A stretch of DNA of 64,000 nucleotides, from the NCBI GenBank assembly GCA_034359265.1, contig CP136892.1:88404001-88468000 (forward strand). Reading direction: 5' to 3'. The DNA is from Canna indica. Its lineage: Eukaryota; Streptophyta; Magnoliopsida; Zingiberales; Cannaceae. A model generated the notes under the pieces. The model worked only from the letters and a program-made list of their open reading frames with translations, made no database searches and had not been told where the DNA came from. Positions 11,244 to 22,160 of this stretch are shown here, piece after piece (position 1 is the stretch's first letter; each line of letters opens with the position of its first letter). Position numbers and translations under genes: made by a program.

Positions 11244-11810
11244 ACTTGGCTTGGTTGGGCTTAGCTTGGCTCAGCTTGGCATGACCGTCTTGGTTCGGCT
11301 CAGCTTGGCTTGGCTCGGCTCGGCTCGACTTGGCTAGGCTTGGCTTGGCTTAGCTTAGCTTGACTTGGCTTGGCTGGGCTTTGCTAGGCTTAGAATAGTT
11401 TGGCTCGACTAGGCTCAGCTTAGCTAAGCTCGGTTTGGCTCGTCTCAACTGAACTGAGCTTAGCTCGGTTTGACTCAGCTTTGCTCGAACTAGCTTTGTC
11501 AAAAAAAACTCGGTTGGCTTGGCTTGGCTAGGTTGGGCCTGCCTTAGCTTGGCTTGGCTAGGCTTGGCTTGGCTTGGCTCGGGTAGGCTTGGCTTGGCTA
11601 GGCTGGGCTTGGCTAGGCTTGGCTTGGCTTGGCTTGGCCTGACTTGGCTCGGCTAGGCTTGGCTCTGCTAGGCTTGGCTAGGCTGGGCTAGGCTGGGCTA
11701 GGCTGGGCTAGGCTTGGCTTGGCTTGGCTTAGCTTAGCTAGGCTTAGTTTTGCTAGACTAGTCTCAGCTCGGCTCGGCTCGGCTGAACCGAGCTTGGCTC
11801 AGTTTGACTT

Positions 11811-11939
11811 AACTCTGCTTGAACTAGCTCTGTTAGAAAGACTCGATAGGCTCAGCTCCGCTCGGCTCGGTACGGATCGGCTTAGCCTATCTACTTGTTG
11901 AGCTACGTCGAGCCGTTGACACCTAATCGAGCCAACTAG
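11811..11939 (+). repeat. Half-module B
   Basis: Variant with GGTACGGATCGGC and CTTGTTGAGCTACGTCG, shared only with the 15424 copy. Confidence 0.78.
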
Positions 11940-12231
11940 AGCAAAGTGGAGCCAAGACAATCTAAGCCAGCCAAGCAAAGCCGAGCCTAGCCTAGCCAAG
12001 ACAAGCCAAGCCATGCCAAGTCGAGCCGAGCCAAGCCAAGCCAAGCCAAGCCAAGCTTAGTCGAGCTATGCCAAGCCAAGCCGAGCTGAGCTGAGCCTAG
12101 TCGAGCCAAAGTGAGCCTAGTCGAGTCAAACCAAGCTGAGCCTAGCTAAGCCCAGCCAAACCGAACCGAGAAGAGACAAGCCAAGCCCAATCAAGCCAAG
12201 CTGAGCCTAGCTAAGTCCAACCAAGCCAGCA

Positions 12232-12327
12232 TCACATTATGCGTAGAATTTTTTTCGAACTCATATGCAATTTGCTAAGAACGAAGTTCGTATGAATAAG
12301 TAATGATTTTTCGAACTCGTATTGCGC
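12232..12327 (+). repeat. AT-rich tag B
   Basis: Carries ATCACATTATGCGTAG and GCTAAGAACG, both shared with the 15710 copy. Confidence 0.82.
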
Positions 12328-12700
12328 TCCGGCTCGAATTGGCTCGGCTCGAATTGGCTCGGCTCGACTTGGCTTGGCTCGACTTAGCTCGACTCAGCTT
12401 GGCTTGGCTGTGCATGGCTTGGCTGGGCTTAGCTAGGCTCAGCTTGGCTTGGCTCGGCTAGACTTGGCTCAGTTTGGCTCAACTAGGCTAGGCTTGGCTA
12501 GGCTGGGCTTGGCTAGGCTAGGCTAGGCTTGGCTTGGCTAGGCTAGGCTTGGCTTGGCTAGGCTAGTCTTGGCTTGACTTAGCTTAGCTTGGCTCAGCTT
12601 GGCTCGGCCCTGCTCGACTAGGCTCAGTTTGGCTCGACCAGTGTCAGCTCAGCTCGGCTCGGCTCGGCTCGGCTCGACTGAACTGAGCTTGGCTCGATTT

Positions 12701-12800
12701 GACTTAACTCTGCTCGAACCAGCTCTGTTAGAAAGACTCGGTAGGCTCAGCTTACTTATTGAGTTACGCCGAGCCATTGATGGCTAATCGAGCCAACTGG
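12701..12800 (+). repeat. Half-module B with internal deletion
   Basis: About 35 bp between GGCTCAGCTT and ACTTATTGAG are absent compared with the other half-modules. The same deletion is in the 16148 copy. Confidence 0.78.
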
Positions 12801-13061
12801 AGCCAAGCCAATCTTAGCCAGCCAAGCAAAGCCAAGCCTAGACAAGCCAAGCCAGGCCATGTCAAGCCAAGCCAAGCGAAGACAAGCCTAGCCAAGCCGA
12901 GCCTAGTCTAGCCAAGCCAAGCCAAGCTTAGTCGAGCCAAGCCAAGCCGAACAGAACCGAGCTGAGCTGAGCCGCTAAGCCCAGCCATGCCAAACCAAGA
13001 CGAGCCAAGCCAAGCCCACTCAAGCCAAGCTGAGCCTAGCTAAGCCCAACCAAGCCAGCCT

Positions 13062-13157
13062 CACATCATGCGTAGAATTTTTTTTCGAACTCAAATGCAA
13101 TTTTCTAAAAATAGACTTCGTATGAATTAATAATGATTTTCGAACTCGTATCATGCT
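13062..13157 (+). repeat. AT-rich tag B
   Basis: Has TGAATTAATAATGATTTT in place of TGAATAAGTAATGATTTT. The 16527 copy shares this. Confidence 0.82.
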
Positions 13158-13878
13158 CGGCTCGAATTGGCTCGGCTCGCTTAGCCTCAGCTGGCTCGGC
13201 TCAGCTTGGCTTGGCTCGACTTAGCTCGACTCGGCTTGGCTTGGTTGTGCATTGCTTGGCTGGGCTTAGCTTGGTTCGGCTCGGCTCGACTAGGCTCAGT
13301 TTGGCTCGACAAAGGCTCAGCTCAGTTTGTTTTGGCTCGAATCTTTCTGACAGATTCAGATCGAACGGAGTTGAGTCAAATCGAGCCAAGCTCAGTTCAG
13401 CCGAGCTGAGCTGAGCCTAGTCGAGCCGAGCCGCGCCTAGCTAAGCCCAACTAAGCCCAGCCAAGCCAAGCATAGCCAAGCCGAGCCGAGCCTTGCCAAG
13501 CCCAGCCGAGCCAAGCCGTGCCGAGCCAAGCGCAGCTATTCCCAGCCCAGCCTAGCCACCTAAGGCCAGCCGAGCCGAGCCAATTCGAGCCGAGCAAGAT
13601 ACGAGTTGGGCTTGGCTAGGCTGGGCTTGGCTCAGCTAGGCTTGGCTAGAATAGGCTTGGCTTGGCTTGGCTCAGCTAGGCTTGGCTTAGCATGGCTTGG
13701 CTTGGCTTGGCTTGGCTTGGCTTGGCTAGGCTTGGCTTGGCTTGGCTAGGCTAGGCTAGGCTTGGCTTGACTTAGCTTAGCTAGGCTCAGCTTGGCTCGG
13801 CTCTGCTCGACTAGGCTCAGTTTGGCTCGACCAGTCTCAGCTCGGCTCGGCTCGGCTGAACTGAGCTTGGCTTGATTT

Positions 13879-14011
13879 GAGTTAACTCTGCTCGAACCAG
13901 CTCTGTTAGAAAGACTCGGTAGGCTCAACTTCGTTTGGCTTGGTTCAGATCGGCTTAGCCTATCTACTTATTGAGCTACGCCGAGCCGTTGATGCCTAAT
14001 CGAGCCAATTG
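13879..14011 (+). repeat. Half-module B
   Basis: Complete, with CTTATTGAGCTACGCC and GTTGATGCCTAATCGAGCC. Confidence 0.78.
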
Positions 14012-14283
14012 GAGCCAAGCCAATCTTAGCCAGCCAAGCAAAGCCGAGCCTAGACAAGCCAAGCCAAGCCAAGCCAAGCGAAGACAAGCCCAGCCAAGCC
14101 AAGCCTAGCCAAGCCGAGGCTAGTCTAGCCAAGCTTAGCCGAGCTGAACTGAACCGAGCTGAGCTGAGCCTAGTCGAGCCAAACCAAGCTAAGCCTAGCT
14201 AAGCCCAGCCATGCCGAACCAAGACGAGCCAAGCCAAGCCCACTCAAGCCAAGCTGAGCCTAGCTAAGCCCAACCAAGCCAGC

Positions 14284-14382
14284 CTCACATCATGTGTAGA
14301 ATTATTTTTCGAAAGAAAATTCAATTTTCTAAAAATAGACTTCGTATGAATAAGTAATGATTTTCTGAACTTGTATCGTGCT
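14284..14382 (+). repeat. AT-rich tag B
   Basis: Degraded start (ATGTGTAGAATTATTTTTCG) but an intact CTTCGTATGAATAAGTAATG portion. Confidence 0.78.
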
Positions 14383-14768
14383 TGGCTCGCTTAGCCTCAG
14401 CTGGCTCGGCTCGGCTTGGCTTGGCTGTGCATGGCTTGGCTGGGCTTGGCTGGGCTTAGCTTGGCTCGGCTCGGCTTGACTAGACTCAGTTTGGCTCGAC
14501 AAGGCTCAGCTCAGTTTGTTTTGGCTCGAGTCTTTCTGATAGATTCGGATCGAGCGAAATTGAGTCAAACCGAGAAAAGCTCAGTTCAGCCGAGCCGAGC
14601 TGAGCTGAGCCTAGTCGAGCTGAGCCGCGCCTAACTAAGCCCAGCCAAGCCAAGCCGAGACGAGCTTTGCCAAGCAAAACCGAGCCAAGCCGTGCCAAGC
14701 CAAGCACAGCTATTCCCAGCCCAGCCTAGCCACCTAAGGCCAGCCGAGCCGAGCCAAATCGACCCGAG

Positions 14769-14863
14769 CAAGATATGAGTTCATAAAATCATTACTTATT
14801 CATACGAAGTCCATTTTTAGCAAATTGTATATGAGTTCGAAAAATATTCTACGCTTGATGTGA
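14769..14863 (-). repeat. AT-rich tag B
   Basis: Minus copy, AAGATATGAGTTCATAAAATC to CTACGCTTGATGTGA. Counterpart of the 11150 copy. Confidence 0.82.
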
Positions 14864-15423
14864 ACTTGGCTTGGTTAGGCTTAGCTTGGCTCAGCTTGGC
14901 ATGATCGTCTTGGTTCGGCTCAGCTTGGCTTGGCTTGGCTTAGCTTAGCTTGGCTTGACTTGGCTGGGCTTTGCTATGCTTAGAACAGTTTGGCTCGACT
15001 AGGCTTAGCTTAGTTGAGCTCGGTTTGGCTCGTCTCAGCTGAACTGAGCTTAGCTCGGTTTGACTCTGCTCTGCTAGAACTAGCTTTGTCAAAAAAACTC
15101 GGTTGGCTTGGCTTGGCTTGGCTTGGCTAGGCTGGGCTTGGCTAGGCTTGGCTTGGCTTGGCTTGGCTCGGCTAGGCTTGGCTCTGCTAGGCTTGGCTAG
15201 GCTGGTCTATGCTGGGCTTGGCTTGGCTTGGCTTGGCTTGGCTTGGCTTGGCTTGGCTTGGCTTGGCTTAGCTAGGCTCAGTTTTGCTCGACTAGTCTCA
15301 GCTCAGCTCGGCTTGGCTTGGATTAGCTAGGCTCAGTTTTGCTCGACTAGTCTCAGCTCGGCTCGGCTTGGCTCGGCTTGGCTCGGCTCGGCTCGGCTCG
15401 GCTGAACCGAGCTTGGCTCAGTT

Positions 15424-15557
15424 TGACTTAACTCTGTTTGAACTAGCTCTGTTAGAAAGACTCGATAGGCTCAGCTCCGCTCGGCTCGGTACGGATCGGC
15501 TTAGACTATCTACTTGTTGAGCTACGTCGAGCCGTTGACACCTAATCGAGCCAACTA
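15424..15557 (+). repeat. Half-module B
   Basis: Counterpart of the 11811 copy; shares GGTACGGATCGGCTTAG and GCCAACTAGAG. Confidence 0.78.
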
Positions 15558-15709
15558 GAGCCAAGTGGAGCCAAGACAATCTGAGCCAGCCAAGCAAAGC
15601 CGAGCCTAGCCTAGCCAAGACAACCGAAGACAAGACAAGCCAAGCCAAGCTATGCCAAGCCAAGCCCAGTCAAGCCAAGCTGAGCCTAGCTAAGTCCAAC
15701 CAAGCCAGC

Positions 15710-15807
15710 ATCACATTATGCGTAGAATTTTTTTCGAACTCATATGCAATTTGCTAAGAATGGAGTTCGTATGAATAAGTAATGATTTTTCGAACTCGTA
15801 TCGCGCT
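15710..15807 (+). repeat. AT-rich tag B
   Basis: Counterpart of the 12232 copy; GCTAAGAATGGAG differs by transitions only. Confidence 0.82.
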
Positions 15808-16147
15808 TGGCTCGAATTGGCTCGGCTCGAATTGGCTCGGCTCGACTTGGCTTGGCTCGACTTAGCTCGACTCGGCTTGGCTTGGCTTGGCTGTGCATGG
15901 CTTGGCTGGGCTTAGCTAGGCTCAGCTTGGCTTGGCTCGGCTAGACTTGGCTCAGTTTGGCTCAACTAGGCTAGGCTTGGCTAGGCTGGGCTTGGCTTGG
16001 CTAGGCTAGGCTTGGCTAGGCTAGTCTTGGCTTGACTTAGCTTAGCTTGGCTCAGCTTGGCTCGGCTCTGCTCGACTAGGCTCAGTTTGGCTCGACCAGT
16101 GTCAGCTCAGCTCGGCTCGGCTCGACTGAACTGAGCTTGGCTCGATT

Positions 16148-16248
16148 TGACTTAACTCTGCTCGAACCAGCTCTGTTAGAAAGACTCGGTAGGCTCAGCT
16201 TACTTATTGAGTTACGCCGAGCCATTGATGGCTAATTGAGCCAACTGG
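16148..16248 (+). repeat. Half-module B with internal deletion
   Basis: Same deletion junction as 12701-12800. Confidence 0.78.
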
Positions 16249-16526
16249 AGCCAAGCCAATCTTAGCCAGCCAAGCAAAGCCAAGCCTAGACAAGCCAAGC
16301 CAAGCCTAGACAAGCCAAGCCAAGCGAAGACAAGCCCAGCCAAGCCAAGCCTAGCCAAGCCGAGCCTAGTCTAGCCAAGCCAAGCCAAGCTTAGTCGAGT
16401 CAAGCCAAGCCAAACAGAACCGAGCTGAGCTGAGCCTAGCTAAGCCCAGCCATGCCGAACCAAGACGAGCCAAGCCAAGCCCACTCAAGCCAAGCTGAGC
16501 CTAGCTAAGCCCAACCAAGCCAGCCT

Positions 16527-16622
16527 CACATCATGCGTAGAATTTTTTTTCGAACTCAAATGCAATTTTCTAAAAACAGACTTCGTATGAATTAATAATG
16601 ATTTCCGAACTCGTATCATGCT
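16527..16622 (+). repeat. AT-rich tag B
   Basis: Counterpart of the 13062 copy. Confidence 0.82.
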
Positions 16623-17189
16623 CGGCTCGAATTGGCTCGGCTCGCTTAGCCTCAGCTGGCTCGGCTCGGCTTGGCTTGGCTCGACTTAGCTCGACTCGGC
16701 TTGGCTTGGCTGTGCATTGCTTGGCTGGGCTTAGCTTGGTTCGGCTCGGCTCGACTAGGCTCAGTTTGGCTCGACAAAGGCTCAGCTCAGTTTGTTTTGG
16801 CTCGAGTCTTTCTGACAGATTCGGATCGAACAAAGTTGAGTCAAACCGAGCCAAGCCGTGCCGAGCCAAGCGCAGCTATTCCCAGCCCAGCCTAGCCACC
16901 TAAGGCCAGCCGAGCCGAGCCAATTCGAGCCGAGCAAGATACGAGTTGGGCTAGGCTGGGCTGGGCTTGGCTAGGCTTGGCTTGGCTCAGCTAGGCTTGG
17001 CTAGAATAGGCTTGGCTTGGCTAGGCTAGGCAAGGCTTGGCTTGGCTAGGCAAGGCTTGGCAAGGCTAGGCTTGGCTTGACTTAGCTTAGCTAGGCTCAG
17101 CTTGGCTCGGCTCTGCTCGACTAGGCTCAGTTTGGCTCGACCAGTCTCAGCTCAGCTCGGCTCGGCTCGGCTGAACCGAGCATGGCTTG

Positions 17190-17329
17190 ATTTGACTTAA
17201 CTCTGCTCGAACCAGCTCTGTTAGAAAGACTCGATAGGCTCAGCTTCGCTTGGCTCGGTTTGGATCGGCTTAGCCTATCTACTTATTGAGCTACGCCGAG
17301 CCGTTGATGCCTAATCGATCCAACTGGAG
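17190..17329 (+). repeat. Half-module B
   Basis: Followed by a doubled CAACTGGAG word, the form that then spreads through the 19-21 kb units. Confidence 0.77.
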
Positions 17330-17608
17330 CAACTGGAGCCAAGCCAATCTTAGCCAGCCAAGCAAAGCAGAGGCTGAACAAGCCAAGCCAAGCCAAGCGA
17401 AGACAAGCCCAGCCAAACCAAGCCGAGCCAAGCCAAGCCAAGCTTAGCCGAGCCAAGCTAAGCCAAGCCATGCCAAGCCAAGCTGAGCCGAGCCGAGCCG
17501 AACTGAACTGAGCTGAGCCTAGCTAAGCCTAGCCATGCCAATCCAAGATGAGCCAAGCCAAGCCCACTCAAGCCAAGCTGAGCCTAGCTAAGCCCAACCA
17601 AGCCAGCC

Positions 17609-17704
17609 TCACATCATGCGTAGAATTTTTTTCCAAACTCAATTGCAATTTTCTAAAAACAGACTTCGTATGAATAAGTAATGATTTCCGAACTCGTATC
17701 ATGC
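17609..17704 (+). repeat. AT-rich tag B
   Basis: Complete, with TTTTTTTCCAAACTCAATTG and GATTTCCGAACTCGTATC. The CCGAAC form is closer to S293 than in most tags. Confidence 0.82.
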
Positions 17705-18582
17705 TCGGCTCGAATTGATTCGGCTCGCTTAGCCTCAGCTGGCTCAGCTCGGCTTGGCTTGGCTCGACTTAGCTCGACTCGGCTTGGCTTGGCTGTGCAT
17801 TGCTTGGCTGGGCTTAGCTTGGCTCGGCTTAGCTCGACTAGGCTCAGTTTGGCTCGACAAGGCTCAGCTCAGTTTGGCTCGACAAGGCTCAGCTCAGTTT
17901 GTTTTTGCTTGAGTCTTTCTGACAGATTTGGATCGAACGGAGTTGAGTCAAATCGAGCCAAGCTCAGTTCAGCCGAGCTGAGCTAAGCTGAGCCTAGTCG
18001 AGCCGAGCCGCGCCTAGCTAAGCCCAACTAAGCCCAGCCGAGCCGAGCCTTGCCAAGCCCAGCCAAGCCAAGTCGAGCAAAGCCGTGCCGAGCCAAGCGC
18101 AGCTATTCCCAGCCCAGCCTAGCCACCTAAGGCCAGCCGAGCCGAGCCAATTCGAGCCGACCAAGATACGAGTTGGGCTCAGCTAGGCTTGGCTTGGCTC
18201 GACTTAGCTCGACTCGGCTTGGCTTGGCTGGGCTTAGCTTGGCTTGGCTCGGCTCGGCTCGACTAGGCTCAGTTTGGCTCGACAAGGCTCGGCTCAGTTT
18301 GTTTTGACTCGAGTCTTTCTGACAGATTCGGATCGAACGGAGTTAAGCCCAGCCAAGCCAAGCCTAGCCAAGCCGAGCCTAGTCTAGCCAAGCCAAGCCA
18401 AGCCAAGCCGAGCCAAGCCAAGCCAAGGCAAGCTGAACCGAGCTGAACTGAACTGAGCTGAGCTGAGCCTAGTCGAGCCAAACCAAGCCGAGCCTAGCTA
18501 AGCCCAGCCATGCCGAACCAAGACGAGCCAAGCCAAGCCCACTCAACCCAAGCTGAGCCTAGCTAAGTCCAACCAAGCCAGC

Positions 18583-18680
18583 CTCACATCATGCGTAGAA
18601 TTTTTTTTCGAACACAAATGCAATTTTCTGAAAACATACTTCGTATGAATAAGTAATGATTTTTTGAACTCGTATCGTGC
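18583..18680 (+). repeat. AT-rich tag B
   Basis: Last complete tag before the core. Downstream units have lost their tags. Confidence 0.82.
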
Positions 18681-19228
18681 TTGGCTCGCTTAGCCTCAGA
18701 TGGCTCGACTTGGCTGTGCATTGCTTGGCTGGGCTTAGCTTGGCTCGGCTCGGCTCGACTAGGTTCAGTTTGGCTCGACAAGGCTCAACTCAGTTTGTTT
18801 TGGCTCGAGTCTTTCTGACAGATTCGGATCGAACGGAGTTGAGTCAAACCGAGCCAAGCTAAGTTCAGCCGAGCTGAGCCTAGTCGAGCCGAGCCGCGCC
18901 TAACTAAGCCCAACTAAGCCCAGCCAAGCCAAGCATAGCCAAGCCGCGCCGAGCCTTGCCAAGCCCAGCCAAGCCAAGTTGAGCCAAGCCATGCCGAGCC
19001 AAGCGCAGCTATTCCCAGCCCAGCCTAGCCACCTAAGGCCAGCCGAGCCTAGCCAATTCGAGCCGAGCAAGATACGAGTTGGGCTCAGTTAGGCTTGGCT
19101 TGGCTTGGCTTGGCTCGACTTAGCTCGACTCGGCTTGGCTGTGTATTGCTTGGCTGGGCTTAGCTTGGCTCGGCTCGACTCGACTAGGTTCAGTTTGGCT
19201 CGGTAAGGCTGAACCGAGCTTGGCTTGA

Positions 19229-19368
19229 TTTGACTTAACTCTGCTCGTACCAGCTCTGTTAGAAAGACTCGGTAGGCTCAGCTTCTCTTGGCTCGGTTTG
19301 GATCGGCTAAGCGTATCTACTTATTGAGCTATGCCGAGCCGGTGATGCCTAATCGAGCCAACTGGAGC
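19229..19368 (+). repeat. Half-module B
   Basis: Variant with GCTCGTACCAGC and GCTAAGCGTATCTAC, shared with the next two copies at 20125 and 21025. These three form a local young subfamily. Confidence 0.78.
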
Positions 19369-20124
19369 CAACTGGAGCCAAGACAATCTTATCCAGCCAA
19401 GTAAAGCTGAAGCCGAGCCTAGACAAGCCAAGCCAAGCCAAGCCAAGCCAAGCCTAGCCAAGCCGAGCCTAGTCTTGCCAAGCCAAGCCAAGCTTAGTCG
19501 AGCCAAGCTAAGCCAATCCAAGCCAAGCCAAGCCAAGCCAAGTTGAGCCGAGCCGAACTGAACCGAGTTGAGCTGAGCCTAGTCGAGCCAAACCAAGCTG
19601 AGCCTAGCTAAGCCCAGCCATGCCGAACCAAGACGAGCCAAGCCAAGCCCACTCAAGCCAAGCTGAGCCTAGCTAAGTCCAACCAAGCCAGCCTCACATC
19701 ATGCTAAGCCCAACTAAGCCCAGCCAAGCCAAGCCGAGCCGAGCCTTGCCAAGCCAAGCCGTGCCGAGCCAAGCACAAGTATTCCCAGCCCATCCTAGCC
19801 ACCTAAGGCCAGCCGAGCCGAGCAAGATACGAGTTGGGCTCGGCTAGGCTTGGCTTGGCTTGGCTAAGCTTGGCTTTGCTAGGCTGGGCCTGGCTAGGCT
19901 TGGCTTGGCTTGGCTTGGCTTGGCTTGGCTTGGCTAGGCTAGGCTAGGCTAGGCTAGGCTAGGCTTGGCTTAGTTTGGCTTGGCTAGGCTTGGCTTGGCT
20001 AGGCTAGGCTAGGCATGGCTTGACTTAGCTTAGCTAGGATCAGCTTGGCTCGGCTCTGCTCGACTAGGCTCAGTTTGGCTTGGCAAGTCTCAGCTTGGCT
20101 CGGCTGAACCGAGCTTGGCTTGAT

Positions 20125-20260
20125 TTGACTTAACTCTGCTCGTACCAGCTCTGTTAGAAAGACTCGGTAGGCTCAGCTTCGCTTGGGTCGGTTTGGATCG
20201 GCTAAGCGTATCTACTTATTGAGTTATGCCGAGCCGGTGATGCCTAATCGAGCCAACTGG
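20125..20260 (+). repeat. Half-module B
   Basis: Inside the first tagless unit. Carries GAGTTATGCCGAGCCGGTG. Confidence 0.78.
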
Positions 20261-21024
20261 AGCCAACTGGAGCCAAGCCAATCTTATCCAGCCAAGCAAA
20301 GCCGAAGCCGAGCCTAGACAAGTCAAGCCAAGCCAAGCCAAGCGAAGACAAGCCCAGCCAAGCCTAGCCTAGCCAAGCCGAGCCTAGTCTAGCCAAGCCA
20401 AGCCAAGCTTAGCCGAGCCAAGCAAAGCCAAGCCAAGCCAAGCCAAGCCAAGCCAAGCCAAGCCAAGCCGAGCCAAGCTGAGCCGAGCCGAACTGAAGCG
20501 AGCTGAGCTGAGCCTAGTCGAGCGAAACCAAGCTGAGCCTAGCTAAGCCCAGCCATGCCGAACCAAGACGAGCCAAGCCAAGCCCACTCAAGCCAAGCTG
20601 AGCCTAGCTAAGTCCAACCAAGCCAGCCTCACATCATGCTAAGCCCAACAAAGCCCAGCCAAACCAAGCCGAGCCGAGCCGAGCAAGATACGAGTTGGGC
20701 TCGGCTAGGCTTGGCTTGGCTTGGTTAAGCTTGGCTTGGCTTGGCTAAGCTTGGCTTTGTTAGGCTGGGCTTGGCTTGGCTAGGCTAGGCTAGGCTTGGC
20801 TTAGCTTGGCTTGGCTTAGCTAGGCTAGGCTAGGCTTGGCTTGGCTTGGCTAGGCTAGGCTTGGCTTGGCTAGGCTAGGCTTGGGTTGGCTTGGCTAGGC
20901 TAGGCTTGGCTTGACTTAGCTTAGCTAGGATCAGCTTGGCTCGGCTCTGCTCGACTAGGCTCAGTTTGGCTCGGCCAGTCTTAGCTCAGCTCGGCTCGGC
21001 TCGACTGAACCGAGCTTGACTTGA

Positions 21025-21161
21025 TTTGACTTAACTCTGCTCGTACCAGCTCTGTTAGAAAGACTCGGTAGGCTCAGCTTCGCTTGGCTCGGTTTGGATC
21101 GGCTAAGCGTATCTACTTATTGAGCTATGCCGAGCCGGTGATGCCTAATCGAGCCAACTGG
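21025..21161 (+). repeat. Half-module B
   Basis: Inside the second tagless unit; last half-module before the core. Confidence 0.78.
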
Positions 21162-22160
21162 AGCCAACTGGAGCCAAGCCAATCTTATCCAGCCAAGCAA
21201 AGCCGAAGCCGAGACTAGACAAGCCAAGCGAAGACAAGCCCAGCCAAGCCAAGCCTAGCCAAGCCAAGCCTAGTCAAGCCAAGCCAAGCCAAGCCAAGCT
21301 GAGCTGAGCCGAACTGAACCGAGCTGAGCTGAGCCTAGTCGAGCCAAACCAAGCTGAGCCTAGCTAAGCCCAGCCATGCCGAACCAAGACGAGCCAAGCC
21401 AAGCCCACTCAAGCCAAGCTGAGCCTAGCTAAGTCCAACCAAGCCAGCCTCACATCATGCCTCAGCTGGCTCGGCTCGGCTTGGCTTGGCTTAGCTTGGC
21501 TCGGCTCAGCTCGACTAGGCTCAGTTTGGCTCGACAAGGCTCAGCTCAGTTTGTTTTGGCTCGAGTCTTTTTGACAGATTTGGATCGAACGGAGTTGAGT
21601 CAAATCGAGCCAAGCTCAGTTCAGCCGAGCTGAGCTGAGCTGAGCCTAGTCGAGCCGAGCCGCGCCTAGCTAAGCTCAACTAAGCCCAGCCAAGCCAAGT
21701 CGAGCAAAGTCGTGCCGAGCCAAGCGCAGCTATTCCCAGCCCAGCTAAGGCCAGCCGAGCCGAGCCAATTCGAGCCGAGCAAGATACGAGTTGGGCTCAG
21801 CTAGGCTTGGCTTGGCTCTGCATTGCTTGGCTGGGCTTAGCTTGGCTCGGCTCAGCTCAACTAGGCTCAGTTTGGCACGACAAGGCTCAGCTCAGTTTGT
21901 TTTGACTCGAGTCTTTCTGACAGATTCGAATCGAACGGAGTTGAGTCAAATCGAGCCAAGCTCAGTTCAGCCGAGCTGAGCTGAGCTGAGCCTAGTCGAG
22001 CCGAGCCGCGCCTAGCTAAGCCCAGCCAAGCCAAGCCTAGCCGAGCTTTGCCAAGCCCAGCCAAGCCAAGTCGAGCCAAGCCGTGCCAAGCCAAGCGCAG
22101 GTATTCCCAGTCCAGCCTAGCCACCTAAGGCCAGCCGAGGCGAGCCAATTCGAGCCGAGC

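Larger units (their letters stand above)
11150..14283 (+). repeat. ~3.1 kb segment, copy 1 of a segmental duplication
   Basis: Tag order is minus at 11150, plus at 12232, then plus at 13062, with half-modules at 11811, 12701 and 13879. The same order recurs from 14769. The second half-module carries the same internal deletion in both copies (CTCAGC joined to TTACTTATTGAG). That private junction rules out chance similarity. Confidence 0.82.
14769..17608 (+). repeat. ~2.8 kb segment, copy 2 of a segmental duplication
   Basis: Parallels 11150-14283 element by element: tags at 14769 (-), 15710 (+), 16527 (+); half-modules at 15424, 16148, 17190. It is shorter by roughly 140, 13 and 140 bp in the three tag-to-tag intervals, consistent with pentamer contraction after duplication. 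Confidence 0.82.
19692..21449 (+). repeat. Tandem ~0.93 kb tagless type B unit, two copies
   Basis: The junction CCTCACATCATGCTAAGCCC, in which the AT tag is deleted and pentamers follow directly, occurs at 19692 and again at 20627. The sequence between them repeats to about 21448. A shared deletion breakpoint shows that the unit was duplicated after losing its tag. Half-modules at 20125 and 21025 lie inside. Confidence 0.82.
8791..22160 (+). repeat. Pentamer satellite block, type B, left arm
   Basis: Pentamer DNA like the type A block, but the full inverted-repeat module is replaced by a half-module (AACTCTGCTCGAACCAGC to GAGCCAACTGG). The AT tag is a longer form containing TTCGTATGA and TAATGATTTT. 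Every listed half-module is plus and 8 of 11 tags are plus. A conserved word, AAGATACGAGTTGGGCT, marks internal joins where the tag is missing. The region ends at the S293 core. Confidence 0.9.
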
